Source of the DNA: Chelativorans sp. J32 | GTDB lineage: Bacteria; Pseudomonadota; Alphaproteobacteria; Rhizobiales; Rhizobiaceae | DNA: 64,000 nucleotides | Assembly (NCBI RefSeq): GCF_000518985.1 | Contig: NZ_JAEQ01000005.1 | Span: 168,277 to 232,276 of the forward strand | Reading direction: 5' to 3' | Shown: positions 27,955 to 36,013 of the stretch, one piece after another | How the letters are laid out: every line of letters starts with the position of its first letter | How positions within the stretch are numbered: position 1 is the first letter of the stretch | The notes under the pieces: model-generated | Told to the model about the DNA's origin: nothing | The model's database searches: none | Seen by the model: only the letters and a program-made list of their open reading frames with translations | Program-made: the position numbers and the translations under genes

Positions 27955-28809
27955 ATGCAAGAAGATGTCCGGCGGAAGCTGATCAAGGCGGCCATGAAGG
28001 CGCCCTATCTCGGGCGTGAGGAGGAGCACCAGCTGGCGTTGCAGTGGAAGGAGCGCCAGGATCAGCAGGCGCTCCATCGCATGATCATGGCACATATGCG
28101 CCTGGTCATCGCCATGGCGGGCAAATTCCGCAATTTCGGCCTCTCGATGAGCGATCTCATCCAGGAAGGTCACGTGGGCCTTCTCGAGGCCGCCGCACGA
28201 TTCGACCCCGATCGGGATGTGCGGTTCTCCACCTACGCGACCTGGTGGATCCGTGCCTCCATGCAGGATTACATCCTGCGCAACTGGTCCATCGTCCGGG
28301 GCGGCACCAGTTCTGCCCAGAAGGCGCTCTTTTTCAATCTGCGGCGCCTCCGCATGAAACTCCAGAAGGCGGGAGGGACGACGCCTACGGAGGAAGTGTA
28401 TCGCGAGGTGGCCCAGGCACTCCGGGTTTCCGAAAGTGACGTGGCGATGATGGATGCGCGGCTTGCCAATGCCGATACGTCGCTGAACGCACCCCTCAGG
28501 AGCGATAGCGATCCGACCTCGGAGCGCATCGACTTCCTCATTTGCGACGAGCCCCAGCCCGACGAATTGGTGCGCGAAACCATCGACGGCGAACGCCGTG
28601 CGCAATGGCTGCATCAAGCTCTCGGGACATTGAACGGGCGCGAGCTCACCATAGTACGCGAGCGGCGACTCTCCGAAGACGGCGCGACTCTGGAAGCCCT
28701 CGGAGCCTCGCTCGGCATCTCCAAGGAACGCGTGCGGCAGATCGAATCCCGTGCGCTCGAAAAGCTGCGGACGGCGTTGGTGAAGCACCATCCGGAGCTT
28801 GCAGCCTAA
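27955..28809 (+). CDS. rpoH: RpoH family RNA polymerase sigma factor
   Basis: This 284-residue group 2 sigma factor has region 2 motifs DLIQEGHVGLLEAAARFDP and FSTYATWWIRASMQDYILRNWSIVR, the RpoH box QKALFFNLRR and a region 4 helix-turn-helix (EALGASLGISKERVRQIESRALEKL). RpoH factors direct heat-shock and, as RpoH2 in rhizobia, oxidative-stress genes. The window does not show which paralogue this is; the compact N-terminus and CarD neighbour fit RpoH2. ATG at 27955 has GGAGCG upstream. Confidence 0.93.
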   Translation: MQEDVRRKLIKAAMKAPYLGREEEHQLALQWKERQDQQALHRMIMAHMRLVIAMAGKFRNFGLSMSDLIQEGHVGLLEAAARFDPDRDVRFSTYATWWIRASMQDYILRNWSIVRGGTSSAQKALFFNLRRLRMKLQKAGGTTPTEEVYREVAQALRVSESDVAMMDARLANADTSLNAPLRSDSDPTSERIDFLICDEPQPDELVRETIDGERRAQWLHQALGTLNGRELTIVRERRLSEDGATLEALGASLGISKERVRQIESRALEKLRTALVKHHPELAA

Positions 28810-28924
28810 ATTCCGGAGACAACAACCTCGATCGATGACGAGTCATGGATGACAGCCGCATCTTGCGCAGGGCGGCCCACGCGTTTAGCAAGGGCGCCAG
28901 TCTTCGAGACGCAAGAGGCATTCC

Positions 28925-30037
28925 ATGGCAACCCGCAAGCTTTTCCTTCTTCCTGGCGATGGCATCGGCCCCGAGGCGATGGCCGAGGTCTCCAAACTTA
29001 TCGCCGTTCTGAACGCCGAATTCGGCACCGGTTTCGAGACCGAAGCCGGGTTGGTCGGCGGTGCGGCCTATGACGCACACGGCAAGGCTATCTCCGAAGA
29101 GGACATGCAGCGCGCATTGGCTGCGGATGCCGTGCTTTTCGGCGCGGTCGGCGGCCCAAAATGGGACTCTGTCCCTTATGACGTGCGGCCGGAGGCGGGT
29201 CTTTTGAGGCTCAGGAAGGATATGGAGCTCTTCGCCAATCTTCGTCCGGCGATCTGCTACCCTGCCCTGGCAGAATCCTCCTCCCTTAAGAAAGAGGTGG
29301 TGGAAGGCCTGGACATCCTGATCGTACGCGAGCTTACTGGCGGCGTCTATTTCGGCGAGCCTAAGGAGATCATCGATCTCGGCAATGGCCAGAAGCGGGG
29401 CATCGACACGCAGATTTACGATACGTTCGAGATCGAGCGCATCTCCGGCGTGGCATTTGAGCTGGCGCGCACGCGCCGCAACAAAGTCTGCTCGATGGAG
29501 AAGCACAATGTCATGAAGTCGGGCGTGCTTTGGAAGGAGGTCGTTGCGGCCACCCACAAGGCGAAATATTCCGACGTCGAGCTCACCCATATGCTTGCCG
29601 ATGCCGGCGGCATGCAGCTCGTGCGTTGGCCGAAGCAATTCGACGTTATCGTGACGGACAATCTTTTCGGCGACATGCTGTCGGATGTCGCGGCCATGCT
29701 CACCGGCTCGCTCGGCATGCTTCCCTCCGCTTCGCTCGGCGCACCGGACGCGAAGACCGGCAGCCGCAAGGCGCTCTATGAGCCGGTACATGGCTCGGCG
29801 CCTGATATCGCCGGCAAGGGCATTGCCAATCCGATTGCGATGATCGCATCCTTCGCGATGTGCCTGCGCTACTCGTTCAACATGGTCGAGGAAGCCGATC
29901 GGCTGGAGAAGGCGATTGCATCCGTTCTGGAGGATGGCCTTCGTACGAGGGACATCATGTCGGAGGGAATGCGCGAGGTAAGCACCTCAGCCATGGGCAA
30001 TGCCATCGTGACCAAGTATCGGGAGCTTTCGGCCTAA
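28925..30037 (+). CDS. leuB: 3-isopropylmalate dehydrogenase
   Basis: The 370-residue enzyme oxidatively decarboxylates 3-isopropylmalate in leucine synthesis with NAD. The family length fits. Visible motifs include [10 protein letters not shown], the substrate arginines in [24 protein letters not shown], and the NAD-site [17 protein letters not shown]. It stands alone; leuC and leuD are not nearby in the window. The hairpin at 30046 follows its stop. Confidence 0.97.
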   Translation: MATRKLFLLPGDGIGPEAMAEVSKLIAVLNAEFGTGFETEAGLVGGAAYDAHGKAISEEDMQRALAADAVLFGAVGGPKWDSVPYDVRPEAGLLRLRKDMELFANLRPAICYPALAESSSLKKEVVEGLDILIVRELTGGVYFGEPKEIIDLGNGQKRGIDTQIYDTFEIERISGVAFELARTRRNKVCSMEKHNVMKSGVLWKEVVAATHKAKYSDVELTHMLADAGGMQLVRWPKQFDVIVTDNLFGDMLSDVAAMLTGSLGMLPSASLGAPDAKTGSRKALYEPVHGSAPDIAGKGIANPIAMIASFAMCLRYSFNMVEEADRLEKAIASVLEDGLRTRDIMSEGMREVSTSAMGNAIVTKYRELSA

Positions 30038-30045
30038 GAGAATAT

Positions 30046-30072
30046 GGCAGCAAGTGGGAACCACTTGCTGCC
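30046..30072 (+). terminator. Stem-loop after leuB
   Basis: Arms GGCAGCAAGTGG (30046-30057) and CCACTTGCTGCC (30061-30072) pair perfectly over 12 bp around GAA. It starts 9 bases after the leuB stop. The T-run is missing, so termination may need Rho or the hairpin may protect the 3' end. Confidence 0.5.
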
Positions 30073-30137
30073 GCGCGATGCGGCCGAGCAGAGATGGTGC
30101 GGATGCGCGCACGACCGTGAGTGCATTCCGCTCTAAA

Positions 30138-30181
30138 GCATCGGCTCGAAACCGGAATCGGTTTTTCGGAAAGCACGATGC
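30138..30181. repeat. Intergenic palindromic element (RIME-like)
   Basis: GCATCG (30138-30143) and CGATGC (30176-30181) bracket an inner hairpin AACCG-GAAT-CGGTT (30150-30163). The design and wording resemble the short palindromic elements often found between genes in rhizobia and Brucella. Only one full copy is seen in the window, so family membership is from memory. Confidence 0.5.
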
Positions 30182-30267
30182 GTCACTAATTACAGCGTCC
30201 TTTGTGCATCCGAATGGACGCGGGGCGCCGTAGATGTGTTTCGGGGCGGAGCCTGTTTCCGCCCCCG

Positions 30268-30729
30268 CTATAGAAAACCGATGAACCGGCCGCAAACCAG
30301 AACGCCTAGCCATAGAAGCATCGAGGCGGCCGCAAAGAAGCCTGCGCTCCTTTCCTTCGGCATGCCGTCCTGCTCCGAAGCAAAAATGCGCAATCCCAGC
30401 AAATTGAGCCCGGCCAATGCGATCAGCAGCAGCTTCAATTGGAAGGCCGGGTTGAAAACATATTCGCTGGCACGGACGGAAAACAGCAGAAGACCGGTGA
30501 TGAGGGCGGCACAGAACGCCCTCACCCCAATCCGCCGCATCAGCTTGAGAAACGGTCGACGCTCCTGGGATGCCAAGAAGCCCAGAATCCGCAGATCCAT
30601 GAGGATCACGCTGGTGAGCAGGCAGCCGATGGCCACGATGTGGGCGGCATTGACGAGCGGGTAAATATAAAAGGAAACGCGCAAAGCGCGGACTGGCGCA
30701 AGCTGCTCGATCGCGCCAAGGAACTCCAC
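30268..30729 (-). CDS. DUF6644-type four-helix membrane protein
   Basis: This 153-residue protein has four hydrophobic helices (about residues 20-45, 67-88, 93-112 and 130-150). HIVAIGCLLTSVILMDLRILG includes a histidine within the first helix, a pattern of small integral proteins that could bind haem or metal. It starts with GTG, 22 bases after the DUF6152 gene. The pair is a common neighbourhood, and its biochemical role is unknown to me. Confidence 0.75.
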   Translation of the reverse strand: MEFLGAIEQLAPVRALRVSFYIYPLVNAAHIVAIGCLLTSVILMDLRILGFLASQERRPFLKLMRRIGVRAFCAALITGLLLFSVRASEYVFNPAFQLKLLLIALAGLNLLGLRIFASEQDGMPKERSAGFFAAASMLLWLGVLVCGRFIGFL

Positions 30730-30751
30730 TCAGGCCACCATGGCTATGAGT

Positions 30752-31141
30752 TCAATTGCTTGGCACGCGGTTTGGATAGACGTCATAGGTCTTTCCGTCG
30801 ATGATGATGCGCACGGCCTTCATGCGGCGCTCGTTCTGGTCAAGGGAACGATTGCCGATTGCCGTCACATGGGCGCCCGGCTTGGCCGTATCCTCCGAGA
30901 AGCCGGCCCGCATGGTTTGAGAGGGAGGCGCCAGTTCCACGCGCCAGCTTTCACCATTCACGTCGACATCCAGGGTGGCGTGCGGGTTGCCGACATAGAT
31001 CTTGGTGATGGTCCCTTCCAGTTCGGACGTCTCGTCCGCCGTCCAGGACCAGCCATGATGCGCGAAGGCCGGATGGGCAATGGCGAGACCAAGAGCGATC
31101 GAGGGGCCGAGCAGGCGGCGCGGAGAGAACGGCATCCTCAT
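30752..31141 (-). CDS. DUF6152 family secreted protein
   Basis: The 129-residue protein has a signal peptide (residues 1-27, cut before HHGWSW) and one beta-rich domain with LEGTITKIYVGNPHATLDVDV, diagnostic of DUF6152. The exported HH at the mature N-terminus suggests metal binding, but that is inference. ATG at 31141 has GGGAG 9 bases upstream. It is upstream of and co-directional with the DUF6644 gene. Confidence 0.82.
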   Translation of the reverse strand: MRMPFSPRRLLGPSIALGLAIAHPAFAHHGWSWTADETSELEGTITKIYVGNPHATLDVDVNGESWRVELAPPSQTMRAGFSEDTAKPGAHVTAIGNRSLDQNERRMKAVRIIIDGKTYDVYPNRVPSN

Positions 31142-31296
31142 TGTTAGGGCTCCCTGTTGACAATGACGTAAGGTAATGCGCGGTCTCGCCGGGTCAATTC
31201 ACGTTCGGGCGAGCAGGGTTGGCAGGAGCCCTTGACCCGATTGACTTCGCCCTGATTCAGCGTAAAAAGCAGCCCGTAAACGGAGATGCCCTGGTC
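31142..31296 (+). promoter_or_regulatory. Possible asd promoter region
   Basis: A CTTGAC hexamer at 31231-31236 matches the alphaproteobacterial -35 box. A weak -10 (ATTCAG, 31255-31260) lies 18 bases further on. Transcription from here would cover the small frame at 31297 before asd. Confidence 0.35.
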
Positions 31297-31413
31297 ATGC
31301 GCGCCACTTCTTCTGCGCAAGACATTGCCAGCATGCTTATCGTCGCCGATCTCGGCGGCGCGGGTTTCCGCTTCACCAAAACGACGGCCAAAACGACCGC
31401 GAAAACGGTCTGA
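31297..31413 (+). CDS. Candidate leader peptide of asd, rich in Thr and Lys
   Basis: A 38-residue frame ends 109 bases before asd. Its last residues are TKTTAKTTAKTV: six Thr and three Lys in eleven codons at 31375-31407, immediately before the stop. Asd makes aspartate semialdehyde, the shared precursor of lysine, threonine and methionine. Runs of end-product codons just before a stop are the mark of leader peptides such as ThrL. Two hairpins follow: 31432-31442 with 31451-31462, and 31465-31470 with 31478-31483. There is no T-run, so any control would be Rho-dependent or act on translation. The ribosome site is weak (GGAG 11 bases upstream). Confidence 0.45.
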   Translation: MRATSSAQDIASMLIVADLGGAGFRFTKTTAKTTAKTV

Positions 31414-31522
31414 CCTTCCTTGGCCCGCTCGCTCTCTCCCCGAGACAGGCCGGGGAGGAGAGAAGCCCGCAAGGCCGGCGGGCTCGATCCGAAGCCAGGT
31501 GGAGAGGACAGGAGCTTAATTC

Positions 31523-32557
31523 ATGGGTTTCAAGATTGCTGTCGCGGGGGCTACCGGCAATGTCGGCCGGGAGATGCTGAACATTCTCGAGGAACGCGGC
31601 TTTCCCGCCGATGAGGTGGTGCCGCTCGCCTCGCGCCGCTCCGTTGGTTCGGAGGTTTCCTACGGCGACAAGACGCTGAAGGTGAAGGCGCTCGAGAATT
31701 ACGATTTTTCGGATACGGACATCTGCCTGATGTCCGCCGGCGGCACGGTCTCGAAGGAATTCTCGCCGCGTATCGGCAAGCAGGGTTGCGTCGTCATCGA
31801 TAACTCCTCCGCCTGGCGCTACGACGCCGAGGTCCCGTTGATCGTTCCGGAGGTCAATCCGGATGCGATCGAGGGCTTCCGCAAGAAGAACATCATCGCC
31901 AACCCCAATTGCTCGACCGCCCAGCTCGTCGTTGCGCTGAAGCCGCTGCATGACGTGGCCACCATCAAGCGCGTCGTCGTGGCGACCTACCAATCGGTCT
32001 CCGGCGCAGGCAAGGAAGGCATGGACGAGCTCTTCGAGCAGACGCGTGCCGTCTTCGTGGCCGACCCGATCTCGACCAAGAAGTTCACGAAGCGCATCGC
32101 TTTCAACGTGATCCCCCACATCGACGTCTTCATGGAGGACGGCTTCACCAAGGAAGAGTGGAAGATGACGGCGGAGACGAAGAAGATGCTCGATCCCAAG
32201 ATCAAGCTCACCGCCACCTGCGTCCGCGTCCCCGTCTTCATTGGCCATTCGGAAGCCGTGAACATCGAATTCGAGAAGCCGATCACCGCGGAGGAGGCGC
32301 GCGAGATCCTGCGTGAGGCTCCGGGTTGCCTGGTCGTCGACAAGCGCGAGGACGGCGGCTATGTCACGCCCTACGAAAGCGCGGGCGAGGATGCGACCTA
32401 CATCAGCCGTATCCGTGAGGACGCGACTGTCGAGAACGGGCTCGCCATGTGGATCGTTTCCGACAATCTCCGGAAGGGCGCCGCTCTCAATACGGTGCAG
32501 ATCGCAGAACTCCTGCTTGCCCGCAACCTCATTCAGCCCAAGAAGCAGGCCGCCTGA
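31523..32557 (+). CDS. asd: Aspartate-semialdehyde dehydrogenase
   Basis: The 344-residue enzyme reduces aspartyl phosphate to aspartate semialdehyde with NADPH. The cofactor loop GATGNVGREML is at residues about 8-18 and the catalytic Cys is in NPNCSTAQLVVALKPLHD. The HSEAVNIEFEKPI segment carries the active-site His. ATG at 31523 has AGGAG 8 bases upstream. A preceding small frame may regulate it. Confidence 0.97.
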   Translation: MGFKIAVAGATGNVGREMLNILEERGFPADEVVPLASRRSVGSEVSYGDKTLKVKALENYDFSDTDICLMSAGGTVSKEFSPRIGKQGCVVIDNSSAWRYDAEVPLIVPEVNPDAIEGFRKKNIIANPNCSTAQLVVALKPLHDVATIKRVVVATYQSVSGAGKEGMDELFEQTRAVFVADPISTKKFTKRIAFNVIPHIDVFMEDGFTKEEWKMTAETKKMLDPKIKLTATCVRVPVFIGHSEAVNIEFEKPITAEEAREILREAPGCLVVDKREDGGYVTPYESAGEDATYISRIREDATVENGLAMWIVSDNLRKGAALNTVQIAELLLARNLIQPKKQAA

Positions 32558-32571
32558 CGCCTGCTCATGGT

Positions 32572-32590
32572 CCTGCGCATAAGGCGCAGG
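32572..32590 (+). terminator. Stem-loop after asd
   Basis: CCTGCGC (32572-32578) pairs with GCGCAGG (32584-32590) around ATAAG, 15 bases after the asd stop. Another hairpin, GGCGCGCGG/CCGCGCGCC (32637-32645/32655-32663), sits just before the next gene. Neither has a T-run. Confidence 0.4.
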
Positions 32591-32679
32591 GGGAGCGGCC
32601 GCCAGGTTTATCGCGGCCGGTTCTCTTGACGCGATCGGCGCGCGGACACTCAACCCGCGCGCCCCTGACATAACGGGGA

Positions 32680-33096
32680 ATGAAGGCGATGGACTTTGGC
32701 GGGATGAATTATGTGGCGATCCTGGTGGCAGCCATTGCAGCATTCGCCTTCGGCGGCGTGTATTACACAGTCCTTAGCAAGCTCTGGATCAAAGCCGCTC
32801 GGCTGAAGCCCGAAGAGATGAAGAAAAGTGCGGCCCCCTTCATCACGTCCTTCATGGCGGAACTGATCATGGCGTGGATCCTTGCCGGGGTTATCGGCCA
32901 TCTCGGAACCGGCCAGGTCACGTTCTGGAACGGTGTGATTTCCGGCGCCTTCATCTGGCTCGGATTCATAGCGACCACCCTGGCCGTGACCCAAAGATAT
33001 CAGGGTTTCGGCTGGGGGCTCACCTTCATTGATGCTTTGCATTGGCTCGGCGTGGCCGTGATCATGGGCGCGATCATCGGCGGCCTCGGCGTCTAA
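32680..33096 (+). CDS. DUF1761 domain-containing membrane protein
   Basis: The protein of about 138 residues has four hydrophobic helices. AAIAAFAFGGVYYTVLSKLWIK and the later segment WGLTFIDALHWLGVAVIMGAIIG match DUF1761, small inner-membrane proteins of unknown role. In-frame ATGs at 32689 and 32704 are alternative starts; the one at 32689 has AAGG 4 bases upstream. It does not share an obvious operon with its neighbours. Confidence 0.82.
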   Translation: MKAMDFGGMNYVAILVAAIAAFAFGGVYYTVLSKLWIKAARLKPEEMKKSAAPFITSFMAELIMAWILAGVIGHLGTGQVTFWNGVISGAFIWLGFIATTLAVTQRYQGFGWGLTFIDALHWLGVAVIMGAIIGGLGV

Positions 33097-33195
33097 GGTC
33101 ACCGGATCGCGCTCCTGTATCTCACACCTTAGTCGTGATGTACTAGACATCAGAAATGCCTTCTTGTATATGACTCGTCGTCAGACGGAGCGTCG

Positions 33196-33462
33196 ATGAT
33201 AACTGCACAACAGATGCGCGCCGCACGCGCCCTGCTCGGCATTGACCAGAAACGCCTTGCCGAAATGTCCGGTGTCTCCCTCCCCACCATCCAACGTATG
33301 GAATCAAGCGGGGGTCGAGTGCGGGGCGTGGTGGAAACCTTGACCAAGGTGGTCGAGGCATTGGACGCGGCGGGCGTCGAACTGATCGGCGAGAATGCGC
33401 CAAGCACCGGAAGCGGGCGCGGCGTGCGCCTCAAGGAAAGCACAAGAAGCAGCGACGCCTGA
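33196..33462 (+). CDS. XRE family helix-turn-helix regulator
   Basis: The 88-residue protein is one Cro/CI-type HTH: QMRAARALLGIDQKRLAEMSGVSLPTIQRMESSGG, followed by a short helix ending EALDAAGVELIGEN. Such single-domain regulators often act on the adjoining gene. The next gene, a SulP permease, lies 146 bases downstream on the same strand, so control of that gene is plausible but not shown. ATG at 33196 has GGAG 6 bases upstream. Confidence 0.9.
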   Translation: MITAQQMRAARALLGIDQKRLAEMSGVSLPTIQRMESSGGRVRGVVETLTKVVEALDAAGVELIGENAPSTGSGRGVRLKESTRSSDA

Positions 33463-33469
33463 CGCAGCG

Positions 33470-33510
33470 GCGATTCCACAAACCGGAAGCGGTTCCGGGC
33501 TGGGATTGCG
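33470..33510. repeat. Possible intergenic palindromic repeat
   Basis: GCGATTCC (33470-33477) and GGATTGCG (33503-33510) bracket AACCGGAAGCGGTTCCGG, an imperfect palindrome. It resembles the element at 30138 in having an AACCGGAA core. It lies between the XRE regulator and the SulP gene. Confidence 0.35.
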
Positions 33511-33608
33511 GAAAAGGTAACGAGGCCGCTTCGGTTCTCGGGATCGGAAAGAGGCTTGAGCAACGCGACCGCCGGGTAGGCCGACGATCCCGCTGCCAGG
33601 GGTTAAAA

Positions 33609-35318
33609 ATGCTCGCCCGCACGCAGGCACCAGGTTTTTTCGAACTCTTCACGCCCAAGCTCGTCACGGTGCTGAGGGAAGGCTATGGCCTTCCGTCACT
33701 CAAGGCGGATGCCATTGCAGGCCTCACCGTCGCGATCATAGCGCTTCCCCTTTCCATGGCGATCGCCATCGCCTCCGGAGTGGCGCCGGAGCGCGGGCTT
33801 TACACCGCGATCGTCGGTGGTTTCGTCGTTTCGGCGCTTGGCGGCAGTCGGTTCCAGATCGGCGGGCCCGCAGGGGCATTCATCGTGCTTGTCCTGGCCA
33901 CGATGCAGATTCATGGAGTGGAAGGGCTTATCCTCGCGACCTTCCTTTCCGGCTTGATCATGCTTGCCATTGGCCTCCTCCAGCTCGGGACATTCATCAA
34001 ATACGTGCCTTATCCGGTGACTGTCGGCTTCACCTCCGGCATAGCGGTCATCATCCTTGCCAGTCAGCTGAAGGACTTTCTCGGCCTTGCCCTTACAAGC
34101 CCGGAACCCGGCCCCTTCCTTCCGAAGATGCAGGCCCTTAGTGCGGCACTACCAACCCTTGATGCATCCGCGTGCGGCATCGCCGTTTTCGCGGCAGCGG
34201 TCATCCTTTTGCTGCGCCGTTACCGCCCGCGCTGGCCCGGCTTTCTCATCGCCGTCGTGCTTTCGACAGTGGTGGCCTGGGCTTTTGCTCTTCCCGTGGA
34301 AACCATTGGTACTCGTTTCGGGGGCATTCCAGACAGCCTGCCGCTGCCGCAGCTGCCGGATCTGTCACTCGAGAAGATCGTTGCGGTTCTGCCGGCCGCC
34401 CTTTCCTTTGCGCTCCTGGGAAGCATCGAAAGTCTTCTCTCTGCCGTCGTAGCGGATGCGATGAGCGGCGGTCGCCATCGTTCCAATGCCGAGCTCGTGG
34501 CGCAGGGAACAGCCAATATCGCGTCCTCCCTGTTCGGCGGCTTCTGCGTGACGGGCACGATCGCTCGCACCGCTGCAAATATCCGGGCCGGCGCGCGCGG
34601 GCCGGTTTCCGGCATGCTGCACGCGCTGTTTCTGCTCGTCTTCATGGTGGTGGCCGCGCCGCTTGCGCGCTTCATCCCGCTTTCGGCCCTTGCCGCGATC
34701 CTGGTGGTGGTGGCGTGGAACATGGCGGAAAAGCATCAATTCGCGGCATTGTTGAGGAGCTCATGGGGAGACGCCCTCGTCCTGCTCGTGACGTTCCTGC
34801 TCGTTATCTTCCGCGACCTGATCGAGGGGATCGTCGCAGGCTTCTCCCTCGGCGCACTCCTCTTCCTGCATCGGATGTCGAAGACGATCGAAGTCAGCCA
34901 TTCCCATCCTCTCGTGGAAGCGGACCAGCCCGATGACGCGCCCGATGGAAAAGCCTATCCGGTAGCTCTCAGGACGGACGAGGAGATTGTCGTCTACCAG
35001 ATCTGGGGCGCCTTCTTTTTCGGCGCAGCCGCGAGCGTCTCGGCAGCGCTCGACCGCATTGGGGGCCAGCCTAAAGCGTATATTCTTGATATATCAGAAG
35101 CAGTGATCTTGGATTCCACCGCCGCGGCTACGATCGAAGGCTTCGTGCGGAAAGTGGGTCGGGGCGTCCGGATTTACCTGGTCGGCGCGACAAAGCCGAT
35201 GCGGCACCTGCTTCACACGCACGGGCTTCATGCTCCCCAAGTGCGCTTTTACCGCAGCCTGGATGCGGCGCTTTCGGCCGCCCGCAAGGCGACCACAGCA
35301 GATCAGGAAAACGGCTAG
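33609..35318 (+). CDS. SulP family anion permease with STAS domain
   Basis: This 569-residue protein has about ten to twelve membrane helices up to residue about 430, with the SulP signatures AVIALPLSMAIAIASGVAPERGLYTAIVGG-type (residues about 38-67) and the later NAELVAQGTANIASSLFGG. The last 120 residues form a STAS domain (VVYQIWGAFFFGAA, ILDISEAVILDSTAAATIEGF). Substrates in the family include sulfate, bicarbonate and dicarboxylates such as fumarate, and cannot be told here. It follows a small XRE regulator. Confidence 0.9.
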   Translation: MLARTQAPGFFELFTPKLVTVLREGYGLPSLKADAIAGLTVAIIALPLSMAIAIASGVAPERGLYTAIVGGFVVSALGGSRFQIGGPAGAFIVLVLATMQIHGVEGLILATFLSGLIMLAIGLLQLGTFIKYVPYPVTVGFTSGIAVIILASQLKDFLGLALTSPEPGPFLPKMQALSAALPTLDASACGIAVFAAAVILLLRRYRPRWPGFLIAVVLSTVVAWAFALPVETIGTRFGGIPDSLPLPQLPDLSLEKIVAVLPAALSFALLGSIESLLSAVVADAMSGGRHRSNAELVAQGTANIASSLFGGFCVTGTIARTAANIRAGARGPVSGMLHALFLLVFMVVAAPLARFIPLSALAAILVVVAWNMAEKHQFAALLRSSWGDALVLLVTFLLVIFRDLIEGIVAGFSLGALLFLHRMSKTIEVSHSHPLVEADQPDDAPDGKAYPVALRTDEEIVVYQIWGAFFFGAAASVSAALDRIGGQPKAYILDISEAVILDSTAAATIEGFVRKVGRGVRIYLVGATKPMRHLLHTHGLHAPQVRFYRSLDAALSAARKATTADQENG

Positions 35319-35327
35319 GAAGTTTAT

Positions 35328-35373
35328 CTTGCCCGCCTACCCTTTGCTTCCTTGCCCGCCTACCCTTTGCTTC
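35328..35373. repeat. Two tandem exact 23-base repeats at the end of yciB
   Basis: The unit at 35328-35350 begins CTTGCCCGCCTACCCTTTG and is repeated exactly at 35351-35373. The second copy holds the last codons and stop of yciB on the - strand; the first lies just after it. A recent slippage duplication is the simple reading. Confidence 0.9.
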
Positions 35374-36013
35374 CTTCCTCCTGCGAGTGGCGCATTATGA
35401 GCGGCAGCTGGCTGATCGTGAACAGGATCGTGATCGGCATGATGCCCCATACCTTGAAGGCCACCCAGGCATCGGTCGAGAAGCTGCGCCAGACGACTTC
35501 GTTGGCGGCGGCAAGAAAGAGGAAGAAGAGCCCCCAGCGCAGCGTGAGCTTGCGCCAGCCCTCAGCGTCAAGTTTGAAGGCCGAGTCGAACACATAGCCC
35601 AGAAGCGGCTTTCCGGCGAGAAGTCCGCCAAGGAGCACCGCGCCGAACAGCGTGTTGACGATGGTAGGCTTCATTTTGATGAAGGTCTCGTTGTGCAGAT
35701 AGAGCGTGAGCGCTCCAAACACGAAGACGACGATGCCTGAGACGAGCGGCATGATCGGCAAAGTGCGCGTCAGCGCCCATGAGACTGCCAGCGAAATGGC
35801 CGTGGCGGCCATGAAGAGTGCCGTCGCGATAAAAAGCGGCTCGCCAAACGTGCTCAAAAAAGGGAGGCGTTCCGCCAGCCACCCTCCACGCGTATTGGCA
35901 AAAAAGAAGACGAGCAGCGGGCCAAGCTCAAGCGCTAGCTTCAAAGGTGAGCTCATCTCCTTGCGCTTGGGGTCGGAGGGATCGCGCTCGAAGATCGTCT
36001 TCTCGTCCGCCAC
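35360..36013 (-). CDS. yciB: Septation protein A family (YciB/IspZ)
   Basis: The 217-residue inner-membrane protein has five to six helices and the family motifs [13 protein letters not shown] and [25 protein letters not shown]. YciB is linked to division and envelope upkeep through contacts with elongasome and divisome proteins in enterics; IspZ in Shigella is needed for septation. It starts with GTG directly after the ftsY stop, so it is the last gene of dapF-mtaB-ftsY-yciB. Confidence 0.93.
   Translation of the reverse strand: MADEKTIFERDPSDPKRKEMSSPLKLALELGPLLVFFFANTRGGWLAERLPFLSTFGEPLFIATALFMAATAISLAVSWALTRTLPIMPLVSGIVVFVFGALTLYLHNETFIKMKPTIVNTLFGAVLLGGLLAGKPLLGYVFDSAFKLDAEGWRKLTLRWGLFFLFLAAANEVVWRSFSTDAWVAFKVWGIMPITILFTISQLPLIMRHSQEEGSKG

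Noticed and set aside
28810..28924. Leucine leader peptide before leuB
   Set aside because: No short frame with a run of Leu codons is present in the gap.
31286..31519. 77-residue frame starting at 31286
   Set aside because: It is Arg/Pro/Ser-rich in a different frame from the leader candidate and has no family pattern.
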